From positions 36,317,178 to 36,381,177 of the forward strand of contig CP141143.1 of assembly GCA_035235625.1 (NCBI GenBank): a stretch of 64,000 bases of DNA. Reading direction: 5' to 3'. The translations under genes were made by a program, and so were the position numbers. The notes beneath the pieces are model-generated. The model did not search any database and was not told where the DNA came from. It saw only the letters and a list, made by a program, of their open reading frames with translations. The first letter of the stretch is position 1; every line of letters starts with the position of its first letter. This DNA comes from Saururus chinensis. Its lineage: Eukaryota; Streptophyta; Magnoliopsida; Piperales; Saururaceae. Below are positions 46,140-58,759 of this stretch, in pieces.

Positions 46140-47421
46140 GTATGGTGGCCATGGCCTTCGCTAGCTTGCTCGCTTAAATCTTTTGAATATCTCCCATGGC
46201 AGTTATCCTTATAAATTAATTCTGGTTTTCTAATCTATGCTCTTTTCCCCCTTTCCGTGCACTAAAAAATCTTTGCTTTTGACAAATTTATTTGAAAGTC
46301 AATTTATTTGGATTTGCTCATAGGAATGTACTAAATACCAAAAGGCTATTGTATATCCACTATTTATGCAACACCTGAAGTCATTCGCTTTTACGTTTTT
46401 CTTGAGCTCCGACCCAAAAAATCTCTTGTGCTAAAAAATTCTAAACCCCACTTATACAATGATAGAAATCTCTTCTCCAAACTTTTTCGTAATGTTAGCA
46501 CCATGTCAATACTTAGTTCCACTTCAGAAAATTTCTTTATATGTTTTAATTTACCCCTATGAATTATGGTGATTAAACAACACTTAAACGCTATGACCTT
46601 TGAAAATAGGCACTCAAACCTTGTAGCTTATAAAAATTAGGCAAAAAATTCACATTTGATTTATGAAATTTCACTTTTAAGATGATCCCCTACCCCGCCT
46701 AGCTCACTCCCCTCTTCCTCCTCCACTACCAATGTTGTCAACTGCCACTCTGCCTTTATTGACATTGTCCCCTTTCTCCACCCATGCCCTCCCAGCCCAG
46801 ACCTAGTCCCCAACCTCTCCGCCCATTGCATGGGCCACTACTAGGCTCTAGCCATGACATCTCTGGCCATGACGGCCCTACCATGGTAGCTCTGGCCATG
46901 GCCAGATTTGTCTGCTCCATTGGCCGCTAGGGGACTAGGATATGCCTTTGAGGTCATGGGGGAAAGGGGTGATGCATGTCAGAGGGGGAGTATTTACTAG
47001 TGGTGGAGATGGAAGAAGAAAGTGAGCTTAACTTAGGTTACCAAAAAGAAAAATGTACAATTGTTTGAAAAGTGAAGTTTTATTGATTGTGGAATTTTTG
47101 ATAATTCATATGGATTATATACAATTTACCTGATTTTTTAGCCACATAACAAATTTCTTGAGGTTTCTAAACCCATGAAAGGTCATATTAGTATCGATGA
47201 TAATATCAATGGCCATTGATACAAGTACTAACTGATGATACACTAACTATGTACATAAACGGAGTGGAACCTTTGATATAGTTTAAAAAATATTATAACT
47301 AATAATATATTATTGTAGTATTTCTTTTATAGCATAGTATGACATGAGAAGTTGTAATTGAGCATAGAGTCACATTTAATGACTAATACATAAATACTTG
47401 TTAAAAAAACACCATATCATA

Positions 47422-47526
<105 letters not shown>

Positions 47527-47802
47527 ATCATAATACTAATAGGAAAAATCTAGTCAGATCTATAGCTCACTGGCTAACCATGATCTGATGGCCAAGGAGC
47601 TGCAACTCACTGAAGCTACAACTCTAGCTAACCATTCTCATACTAATAACACCATAAAACATAAATAATTTTAAAGCACAATTTGCATAACAATAGAACT
47701 TAACTTGCAACTAATAAATTGTTATCAATTACACAATAGAATAATATACAATCAATGTCTTATTAAGGAAAAACACTACAACATCAACACAACTAGTACA
47801 AA

Positions 47803-50054
47803 TGTCATGCCCTATGATTTTTAAAACTCTTCTATCACAATAAAATCAGTGAAAATAATTTCTTTTTCAAACTTGTTGTCAATCAGCAACAAATCATCAT
47901 ATCTATATTTAGGATAAGGTCAAATAACACATAAAACTCACAATTTTTTGCTTGAGTACATACCACAAATCCATTATACGCATACAACCATAAGAAATTG
48001 GCACTTATGTGCGTATGTTTAAAGTTATACACCACACTAAAAGTTGTACTAAACAAGATAAGAAACTTACATTTCTTTTAGAACCTGTTAACCATTCCGA
48101 GCTCCTGTTCCCAACCCAGCTACTCTTTCAATAAACTTGCATTGTGAGAATGCTGAGTATATAAATATACACAGTGGGATGACTAAACAAGTACTATATA
48201 ATAATAATGCATATATTCTCATCACATCAACAATACTAACGTATCATTAGTATATTCATCATCACCATACATGGATAAAATAAACAAGATGTTCATAATT
48301 ATTTTATCATGATTTCAACCATCTATAATGTGACTCTACTTAGGAGTCACTTGCTCTATAAGTGTAAGTTATAAGGTTCACTATGACGAGATAGCCACAT
48401 CTAGTAGTACAATATTTCCTTACTAGACTATGAACTATTCACTAATGACCTCAAGTATTTTGAGACTTGCCTACTCCATCCATGTCATGAAGCCAAGGTC
48501 TACAGGAGCTCATGGACTCAAGTAGTTGAAATCCTAACTTTCAATGATAATCAGAACCTCCTGTATGTGTTGTGGGAGACTAGTCATCTTTTAATGCTCT
48601 AGTTCATTTGAGCATATCTCCCAGACTAGGGAAGTAGTTCTACATAACTACCATCCTTAGAGAGCCAGAAGATTTTAGTCCTATATCAAACAAAACCTTT
48701 TTCGTACTGGCTGAAGAAACTTGAGAAGTTGTACCAACATGAAGATTTTCTTGTCCTTAAGTGTTTTTCTCCAATAGTATTGGGGTGCAATCCATTACAA
48801 GGATTTTCACACACAAACAAATGCACATATACCCAAACACAATCATAAATCACAATATCACATTTAATTGCACTTCAAGCATTTTAATATCATGCTATTA
48901 TATCTCATAATAATAGTCTAATACATAGCATTCATTGCTAATATTTTTCTTGCAACCAACTTAATGTCAGTGAATTTAACAACATGCCGACCAAGTCACC
49001 GATGACTATTGATAATTCATTGACGTGTTGAACCTTATCGATAGTGGGATGACAAAGATAACCATCCTTGTTAACGCCTCATTGATGCGTTGACCTCATT
49101 GCCAGTGACCCATTGATGCACACTGACATGTCGATGTTCATCAATATTAGCACTATCATCTCCTCCATAATATATGCAATGTCATGGATACGTCGATGGA
49201 CATGCCGATGGTTGGGAAGAAATAAAAAAAATTAGCATAATCATTTTGAATTCATCTAAATAAGTACAACATGAATTTTCTCTTGACCATTCCAAAATCA
49301 AGGCTATAACATGATCGTACGGAATAAAACGCTCATTTAAACACAAAGATCATGATCATGGTTAACATTAGCATTCCAAAATCATGCTTTTATATGATCA
49401 ATCATCATAACAATGCAGTTCAAATCCTTCATGTTTTATAGATGGTGTTAAATCACAGTACATGGCTAGCAATCCGATCTCTTTTTGCAAATAAGCAAGG
49501 TCTCCACGAATTTAGTTCTTCTCCCCTTCCATGGAACTTTGACAACTCTTGTCCACTACTTTCTCCCTAAAGTTAGATAATTCATAAGATTAGGGTCATG
49601 ATTTATCAAAGGTATTTATATAAGAATCAAATAACTGAATTTTGGTGCATAACTGTACCCATAATTGCTTGGAACCACTCCTTTATGTAATTTCAAACCC
49701 ATCGGAGAAACAATTTCCTAACCATCGACAAGTTGAAGGTTTTCGATGGTGCTTATAGTACTTTATTGATGAGTCAACCAATGTGTCAAACATCGCTGAC
49801 AATGACATACTGTTTCATCAGTCGGTTCATCGACGCTTCATTGCTCACCAACATAACTTCAAACTTCAAACTTAACACCCTTGCTACTACCCTGAGTTCA
49901 TCACTGAAAAGTATTATGTTTACCAAAGAGATTTATTGGTTCAAAAGACACAAGAACCGTATGAATTATTGTAAAAAATAAACTACGAGGAAAATTATGA
50001 ATAAAATACATATAAATTCATCACAAAATTAATAGCGTCACAACAAATATTACA
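47803..50054. mobile_element. LTR-like block in CRK intron 1
   Basis: Starts TGTCATGCCC followed by ATTTTTAAAAC and ACAATAAAA, resembling the start of the solo LTR at 17608 (TGTCACGACCC, ATTTTTAAAAC, ACAATAAAG). A possible end is AATATTACA at 50046-50054. No clean duplication (ACAAA versus ACACT), so limits are uncertain. Confidence 0.35.
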
Positions 50055-50629
50055 ACACTTAAATAATAGAATCGATAGTGCTTTCATCCAAACCTATGCG
50101 CAAAATTAAAATATATTTAATAAGGAAAATATGTAGAATTAAGGTAACATGAAATTCTTACCACCTTTTTTAAATTATGTACTTTTCAAATCCAAAAAGA
50201 ATTATGAGGATGTGCATAATCATTTTTGTCACCCCACAACTATAGATTATATACTAAAAAATGAAAAAAATGTTTCTAATAGTGGCCATGCACATTTAAA
50301 TATATTTTATGTTGATTGTTCAAAAATTTGCTTAATGAACATAGACTTGATCTTTTTAAAAGATGTCGCTCGATTTATATTAGAAACAAGTAGCACAAAT
50401 ATATACACGGAGGAAAAACTTATTGCTTATGAATAGATGACCCAACCAATAAAGTAGATGTACCTGCAATTGCCTCATAAAAAGTGTTAACATATATAAC
50501 ATAAAAAAATCTTATATAGTTGTTTGGGGAAAATGCTTGTACAAAACAAATATCGCAAGTTCAAATCCTCCCAGCTTCACAATTTATTTCTTTTACCAAA
50601 GTTAGTTGCATATTGGTGAGAGTGTATGT

Positions 50630-50660
50630 GTGTGTGTATATATATATATAATATATATTA
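50630..50660. repeat. GT/TA microsatellite
   Basis: TGTGTGTGTA followed by (TA)n, in CRK intron 1. Confidence 0.8.
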
Positions 50661-51626
50661 AAGTATTGATATGATATGGGCAATACATGATGAAAATATC
50701 AATAAACTAAACTAGAGTGGCTCAAAGGCCAAAACTTGAGGCAATCTTTGACATGTGGCCTTTCTCTAAAAAGTTAGAAGAATTTAAAGGATTTTCAGTT
50801 TTATGAGCACCTCTTGTTTATGGCCATTGGCTATCTAAATCTAATTAATTGATTGGGCTACTATGGTTATAATGTTCTGTGCATGAAATGAGAATACAAA
50901 GCCATGAACTTCACACCGGAATTTATAATACATAGCAAGCAGAGGGATAAAACTTTTAACAAGTTAGGAAGAATATTTTATTGCATTGCAGGCAGGCATC
51001 TATTCTTTTTTATAACCAATTTGGTTGTCATGTGTGCTAAGGTTTGAATCTTTAGACAAAAATAGCCTTGCCTCTTAACTTTTTGTGCAATGACAAAGGG
51101 GTGGAAAATCAAGGTCTCTCCATGCTAAGGCAAAAAGTATGGATTTTATTTGTATTTTATGCATGTTTATGGCATTTTCTTCCCTCTATCTATATTATAT
51201 ATCATAATAATCAGATATTTCTAATAATGTGCATTTTCCCCATTTAATATGCATTTTTTTCATATAATATATATTTCTCCCTTTATATTTTACTTATTTT
51301 TAATAATTTTTTTAATTTTATTTTTTCTCCATACTTTCCACACTTTTTTATCATTTTTTTCGTTCTTCATCCCGAGCCGTACTGTTATGGTACCCATGCT
51401 TTGTCACTGAACTCCCTTATTGATGAACATGGAGGTTGTCCCAAAGAAGACGTATGGGGAATGAAGTTTCGTAGAGGGGATATTTTAGCAACAACTAGAA
51501 AAGTAAAATTTATGGGATTTGCATTCATTTGGTTCATATTAACAGTGCTCTTGCATTTTGCCTGAAGTAGTGCCCGTCTCATAAAGAATTCCTATCTCTA
51601 TCTAACTCATTCAAATGTGGAAACAG

Positions 51627-51785
51627 GATTTAGTCCTCTTCCATCACCAGTGGCGCATCAGCGGAAAAAATCATCAAGTCGAGCAAAGATAGTTATAATA
51701 TCTGCTTTCGTAGGGGGCTCTACAGTGTTGATTTGTATCATTTGCTTTCTTTATTGTGCGCTGTAAAAATGCAAGGCGAACAAGG
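51627..51785 (+). pseudogene. CRK exon 2: transmembrane segment with premature stop
   Basis: Encodes a basic stretch (HQRKKSSSRAK), a hydrophobic span (IVIISAFVGGSTVLICIICF) and then, in frame, TAA at 51764-51766 where a charged stop-transfer segment is expected; the frame continues KCKANK to a GT donor at 51786. Length (159 bases) and phase fit both neighbours. Any product made would end at the membrane without a kinase. Confidence 0.85.
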
Positions 51786-52045
51786 GTAAGCCAAAGCAAG
51801 ACTTTCGCAAAGAAGTGATGTTATGAACAATTAAGGGAAATCGATCAACTAAAGTTCTTGTTGCTGGAGCAATCAATTTAAGTTAAAATTTAGCATATCC
51901 AGAAAAACTGGATTGGCAATTAGAAGGGGATTTAGGTTCAAACTATTTGGTTCAATCGACAGAAAGTATGATACGCAGGGCTATTGGCTGATTGCATTTA
52001 TCTAATCGTTTGATATTAACATATCGATATTTATGTTCTCTACAG

Positions 52046-52242
52046 AGAAGGAAAATAGCCGGGCTTTATTAAAAACACTGGGGCCTTTATCCAACAGAGA
52101 TCTCGCAGGAGGTACTATAGAGGATGATCAATTTACAAGTCCTGAATTCCCTGTGATAGATTTAGCTACTATACAAGATGCTACTGACAACTTTTCCGAT
52201 GAGAATAAGTTGGGAGAAGGTGGTTTTGGCCCCGTTTACAAG
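52046..52242 (+). pseudogene. CRK exon 3: juxtamembrane and glycine-rich loop
   Basis: After CTACAG; encodes [18 protein letters not shown] and [11 protein letters not shown], the ATP-binding loop. Ends AAG before GTATGA. Open throughout. Confidence 0.9.
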
Positions 52243-52309
52243 GTATGATTCTTCATCACTCTTGTTACATCTAATTGGGGACTTCTTTTAGATGATTTAA
52301 AAGGAAACT

Positions 52310-53150
52310 TTGATATGACATGAAGAGTGAACCATTTACTAGCCAACCATGCACCAATACTAGAGCACCCCACCATACATGCACAATTAATAAGCACTGC
52401 ACGAGGGTGACGCAACCGGCAACCGGGGACAGTCCGTCTTGGCAAGATTTTCTAACCAAATTAAACCACTTCTCTTTAAAACTTTAGTACAATGTTTACA
52501 AAAACAATTAATTAGAGAGAATGTAGAGCATATCAACATCTCATATCGAGAGGACGGCCTCCCATCTATGAATCTATAGAACAAATAAGTCAATTACATT
52601 GTTTGCAAACCAAAATGTGGTTGGCTCGGCTGTAGTCACACCCCCCAACACACCCAAAGTTTAGTCTCTTTTTTCAATGTAAAAAATTATAGCTGCAGCT
52701 GTCCCGTGATGGCCGCAGTTGTGTCTAGATTGTGCATGTCTCAATGGAAACGGGCCGCCATGTCTTAGTCTGCGGCGACAAAGCTGTGGTTAGGCTAGTC
52801 AAGGTAGAAACAAGATGCTAGTTCTGGCGGCCCGTTTCTGGGCCATTCCAGCCACGATGTGACCTGTTTCAGTGGCTACTGAGAAATGTGGTTGGGCTCA
52901 TTGGTCACTCCTTTTTGGAATCTTTCTTGGGTATGTCGTTGACAATCTGTTTAGCTCATTACTTAAGTCGGGATAGACGCTTTCAATTGGGATTTTAATC
53001 GTAGGGGGGTCTAATATTCTATGCCCGTCATTTTTCAGTCTTTTCGATGCAGCAGATATCCATAGGGACCACTAATGCCAAAAACATTGTGGAAGTCACA
53101 AGTCTAATGTTTAAGAGATAATAGAATAAGAGAGATAGAGTAAAACATTG
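52310..53150 (+). repeat. Dispersed repeat R in CRK intron 3
   Basis: Collinear with 22600-22740 plus 26880-27850. It makes intron 3 (52243-53578) unusually long. No terminal repeat or coding region recognised. Confidence 0.75.
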
Positions 53151-53578
53151 TGGCAATGGCAAGCTTCTTAATTTAGGGCCTAAAATATGTAGGTTATCAT
53201 TTGAAATTCGAGGATATTACAATCTATCATAAAATAACAGAGATATCATAGTCTACACAGAAGAATAAGTGAATATCGATCTAAGTGAAGGCGGGGATGT
53301 TTTTGCCCATAGGCTTACAAGTCTATTTATAGAGATAAATAAAAAAAAGTTACCTTTGTGACCATTTCTAAACTTCACCATAACCTACACCATTCTACTA
53401 ATTAGACATTGTAGACCTTCGACCTTAAACCACTTCTATACTTGACCAAATTAACCAAATAAAATGTCAAATAGATTAAAGATTTCAGGAAAGCTGATAT
53501 TGTTTTCAACAACTAATAAATTTACATAAAACTAAAAGCTTCTTTATCACAAAGTTGCAATTTTTTCCATCCTTTCAG

Positions 53579-53789
53579 GGTGTGTTTGGAGATGGAAGGG
53601 AGGTAGCGGTTAAGAGACTGTCAAGAAGCTCAGGACAAGGATTAAGAGAGTTCAAGAATGAGATCATATTGATAGCCAAATTACAGCACAAGAATCTCGT
53701 GAGGCTCTTAAATTGTTGTGTGGAAGGAGATGAAAAGCTGCTCATCTATGAATTCCTCGCCAACAAAAGTCTGGATGTTTTCCTTTTTG
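53579..53789 (+). pseudogene. CRK exon 4: kinase N-lobe
   Basis: After CCTTTCAG. Holds the catalytic Lys (EVAVKRLS), the helix-C Glu ([12 protein letters not shown]) and the hinge region ([13 protein letters not shown]). Open; phase 1 donor at 53790. Confidence 0.9.
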
Positions 53790-54605
<816 letters not shown>

Positions 54606-54717
54606 GTAAGCCCGATCAACTCTTTCCTCACAATTTTCGTAATTTTTCTCTTTTGTTTCACCCTCTAAGTATATTTTCCATTAATTATTATACAATTAAT
54701 TTTTTGAAATCCAACAG

Positions 54718-54868
54718 TGGCTATATGGCTCCTGAGTATGCTATGGAAGGACTTTTTTCAGCAAAGTCCGACGTCTACAGTTTTAGAGTTATACTTTTAG
54801 AGATTCTAAGTGGAAAACGAAATACAGGTTTCTATCTCTCCAAAAATGCCCGCAGTCTCTTTGAATAT
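54718..54868 (+). pseudogene. CRK exon 6: activation segment end and subdomain IX
   Basis: Encodes MAPEYAMEGLFSAKSDVYSF then Arg instead of the near-invariant Gly (AGA 54785-54787). Open, in phase with exons 5 and 7. Confidence 0.9.
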
Positions 54869-55003
54869 GTAGGTGTTAGCTACTTTACTACTATTATTGT
54901 TGTTGTTATTGTCATTACTGTTGTTGCTATTATAACACTATTATTACGGGTCTCATCGTCACTGAATAGAATTTTCATGGCTGATTTATGTGCACTATTT
55001 CAG

Positions 55004-55312
55004 GCTTGGCAATTATGGTGTCAAGGCAAACCATTAGATTTGATTGATCCACTCATTATCATGTCATATTCTGCAAATGAAGCACTAAGATGCATTCATA
55101 TAGGCCTATTATGTGTTCAACAAGATGCCGCAGACAGACCCACCATGTCATCAGTAGTTTTGATGCTTTCAACTGCCTCCATTGACCTTCCAAAGCCTAC
55201 ACAACCAGCATTTTCTGTTGGCAGAGAAGTTATACAGCAAAGTCAATCTTCCACAAGCGGAAAGAGCTGTTCCATTAATGAGATTACAGTTTCCTACGTT
55301 GAACCACGCTAG
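55004..55312 (+). pseudogene. CRK exon 7: kinase C-lobe and tail
   Basis: Starts AWQLWCQGKPLDLIDPL and includes GLLCVQQDAADRPTMSSVV, the conserved subdomain XI Arg, then a short Ser-rich tail ending in TAG at 55310-55312. Confidence 0.92.
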
Positions 55313-55461
55313 GTTAATCACATTTATACTCTTATATTGTAGAGTGGTGTATCAGTGGAAGCAAGGTGATGACGTGAGCCCAAAGGGTGACAGCTTGATA
55401 AAAATTTAGAACTTTCAATAATTATCTTTACACTTGTATATGAAAATTTATTCACATAAGA

Positions 55462-55467
55462 AATAAA
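55462..55467 (+). promoter_or_regulatory. Candidate polyadenylation signal AATAAA
   Basis: AATAAA 150 bases after the CRK stop, in AT-rich DNA. Position fits a plant near-upstream element; no direct proof. Confidence 0.35.
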
Positions 55468-55489
55468 CATGAATAGAGGAGCAATACCC

Positions 55490-56250
55490 ATTGACCTTTG
55501 GAGTTGATCAGCCCCAAATGCCATGAACCTTCACGCTGATGCCCGATGGATCAATTGAATATCAATTCAATTAGAAGGAAAAGAGGATTACCTTAAGGAT
55601 GTGTATATCCCTCACAAATCTAATGCAATGACTTGTAGATCTCCTTTGATGGAGTGTCCTAGCCATTCTTCCTCAATTCCTTTGAGGATCTAGACGAAGA
55701 TATAACTCCCAAGTCAATCACCCAATAATGGAGGATGACGAAGGAGATAGAGGGGCGCGGCAAGCCCTTTTTTCTCCTTTTCTCTATGCAACACACCAAG
55801 TAGAGAGGGAGAGAGGAGGCGTGATGGAGGAGAGAGGGGAGAAAGAATGGGGAGTGCCTCAAGTTATGTCTTTCCCTATCTTACTTTTGAATTTATACTC
55901 TCTCTCCTACTTGGGCTCTAATTAATTAGGCCTCCAATCAAAGTTGTACAAGATTCCCTACACACAGCCATGCCTGTGATAGGGTTGACCCCTTGCTAAC
56001 CACGGATTTGACCAATGACACTAATTCTCCTAGTTGCATGTCTAGTATGTGTGTGTAATAGATGTCGGTCCCAAGAAAATATGTGTCACAGTAGTTAATG
56101 TAAAGTCAGCGCAACTACCCCCACCATGCTTAGATCCTATAGCTCGTATTGACTCACCCGAACTGCGAACAAGGATGTACAATATGGGCTTGAGCCCGTG
56201 CCATGGTCCAACATCACCTACTATGAGTAAAGGGCTCATATGGTCCAACA
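55490..56250 (-). repeat. Probable copia 3' LTR
   Basis: Lies just past the end of the minus-strand copia pol. The right edge reads TGTTGGACCATATGAGCCC on the minus strand (from 56251), repeated in part about 40 bases inward (TGTTGGACCATGGCAC). The left edge is not defined because no second LTR survives. Frames inside it are unsupported. Confidence 0.45.
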
Positions 56251-57641
56251 GTAACTTACGTTAGTCTTGTCGAAGACCAATGCTATGAGAGTATTATGTA
56301 AATAGATTCGTTGTTAAGGCCTTAGTGAATAGATCTGCCAACATCTCAGTAGTATGAATATGACTGACAATCACTTTTTCTCTCCATAGCACGTCGAATA
56401 TATAGTAGTAATGCACTTCAATATGCTTACCTCTAATACTAATTTCCATGTTTCTAAGTGTCGACACTATCATCAGATTATAGTAATAAATATTGATAGG
56501 AGCATCAATTCAATTTTCTAGTCCCAATCTAGCTAGAAATTCCTTTATCAAAACTACATGTGAAGTTGTTATATTGCATGCATAAAAATCTAGCTTCCAT
56601 CGTAAAATTAGAAACACTTTTTCATTTCTTTCTTGCCCACAATATAGCCCCACCTCTAAACATAAAGACAAATTCAGTAGTGGATTTCATGTCATCTGGA
56701 TCCCCTACATAGTCTTAATCACTATATCTAACTAATGACAGACTTTATATATGATAAGTGAGTTTTAGATTCTTAAACCCTAAAAGGTACCAGAATACCC
56801 TTTTGACTACTTGTCAGTGTTAAAGTTTAGTGTATGATTGGTAGCGGCTTAGTAAGCCTACCACAAACTCAAGTTAAGTCTAGTACAAGTTATGGCATAC
56901 ATGAAGCAGCCAATAGCTTGTGCATATGGCATTGACTCCATCCAAAGCCTGCTTCCTCTGTTCGAGGAGCTATATTCTTAAACAACACAATACCCTTGTA
57001 TATAAATATTGGCCATTCAACCAATGACATTGAAGTTTTTTATATCACTCTCTATGTAATGATTCTTGAGATATATTTAACTTTCTAGCTTTTCTATCCC
57101 TGTCAATTTTCATCAAAGGATGTAGGATGTCTCACCCATGTCTTTAATCTCAAACTGGGCTTTGAGTCATTTTTTCAACTTGACAATCATACTTAAGTCA
57201 TTGCCCATCAAGAGTATGTCATCTACATAAAGTAACAACATCATATACCTAGTCCCATCCTAAAAGGTTTAAATATAGTGATCATGTTCATTTATTATGA
57301 ACCCATATTCACTAATCACCATGTGAAAAATGAAGTATCATTGTCTTATATATTGTTTAAGGTCATAAAATAATTTTATTAGCTTGCACACCTTGTGATC
57401 ATCTCCAGGAACTATAAAACCCTCATGTTGTTTAATGTAAATCTCTTCCTCTAAATCTCTATTTAGTATAACAGTCTTTATATCTATCTTGTGCAACTCT
57501 AAATCAAAATTAGTAACAATTGCTAAGAGACATTTAATTGAGTCAAACCTTGGCATAGGTGAATATGTGTCTTTATAGTCCATCCTATATATTTGGGTGA
57601 ACCCTTTGGCCACAATCTCTCTTTGTACTTACCTATTGAAC

Positions 57642-58759
57642 TGTTGTGCCCGGTGTAGGCACAATTGGTACGCAGGAGTTCTACACAGGGAAAGGGAAAG
57701 AAGCTGGAAGAAAGGAAAAGGAGTTCTGGAATTACTTCAATAATATCCCACAAAGGAAGAAGACGACCCCCTTTATGGGGAGTCGCGCCCCACTTTGGGA
57801 GTCGCACCCCACATTGGGAGTCGTGTCACTAGTGGGCCCGGTTCACCCGTGGTCCACTAGTGCGCCAGTTGCTACAGTTTCTACTAATCAAAGTTACAAT
57901 AATCAACTGCTAACTAGCCTACTGACATAATAAAGAACTAAAATAAAGGAAATATTATCCACTAGTGCACCCGTGCACAACACTCCACCACGCTTCCGCA
58001 CACGCCTTGTCCTCAAGGCGACCACGAAGGATACTGGAGCAAAAACTCATCCTCAGACAACCACGTAGCGTCCTCCAGTGGTTGGCCCTGCCAAGAGACT
58101 AAAACCTCGGTGATAATCCGACCAGAACGGCGTACACGACGCTTGTCAAGCAGCGCTGCAGGAACCGGCTCAAACGAGGCGACAGGGCCCATCAAGGGAA
58201 GAGGCTAGCGGCCTGGACACCAGAGGGGGTGTGCGCTCAGCCTGAATCTGGGCTACAGCGATTCCCAGTGCATCAATCTTGGCCATGAGTTGCGCCATCG
58301 TGACCTCGCTGCCGATCTTCGGTGCTGATTTGGGGCTGTTCACAGAGACGAGAGTCTCTTTCTCGGGCTGATTCTCCGGGGCCGTGGCAGCTTGCTTGCC
58401 TCGAGCCATGGCCGGGGATCGTAAAAGCTCCGATACCAATGTTGTGCCCGGTGTAGGCACAATTGGTACGCAGGAGTTCTACGCAGGGAAAGGGAAAGAA
58501 GCTGAAAAAGGAAAAGGAGTTCTGGAATTACTTCAATAATATCCCACAAAGGAAGAAGACGACCCCCTTTATGGGGAGTCGCGCCCCACTTTGGGAGTCA
58601 TGTCACTAGTGGGCCCGGTTCACCCGTGGTCCACTAGTGCGCCAGTTGCTACAGTTTCTACTAATCAAAGTTACAATAATCAACTGCTAACTAGCCTACT
58701 GACATAATAAAGAACTAAAATAAAGGAAATACTATCCACTAGTGCACCCGTGTACAACA
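57642..58759 (-). mobile_element. Chromovirus deletion derivative, 1.1 kb
   Basis: Two LTRs (57642-57982 and 58440-58759), starting TGTTGTGCCCGG and ending ACAACA, flanked by a perfect TGAAC duplication (57637-57641 and 58760-58764). Next to the right LTR the minus strand reads TGGTATCGGAGC, an initiator-Met-type primer site with one mismatch, so it points left. The 457-base interior keeps the gag N-terminus (58410-58170) fused to the integrase chromodomain (58195-57983); everything between is gone. The left LTR has an extra ~21-base copy of a GGGAGTCGC repeat. Confidence 0.88.
57983..58428 (-). pseudogene. gag start joined to pol chromodomain
   Basis: Reading leftward: MARGKQAATAPENQ...MAQLMAKIDAL (gag start, about 58410-58230), then a frame change to PVPAALLDKRRVRRSGRI...EVLVSWQGQPLEDATW (about 58180-58040), the chromodomain tail typical of chromovirus integrase, which steers insertion by reading histone marks in the family. 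No enzymatic domains remain. Confidence 0.8.

Noticed and set aside
47774..47783. CACTACAACA resembling a CACTA terminus in CRK intron 1
   Set aside because: No TTAGCGACGC subterminal repeats follow or precede it; probably chance.
49733..50436. Two 80-95 codon plus frames in CRK intron 1
   Set aside because: No domain and AT-rich composition; random frames in intron or LTR-like sequence.
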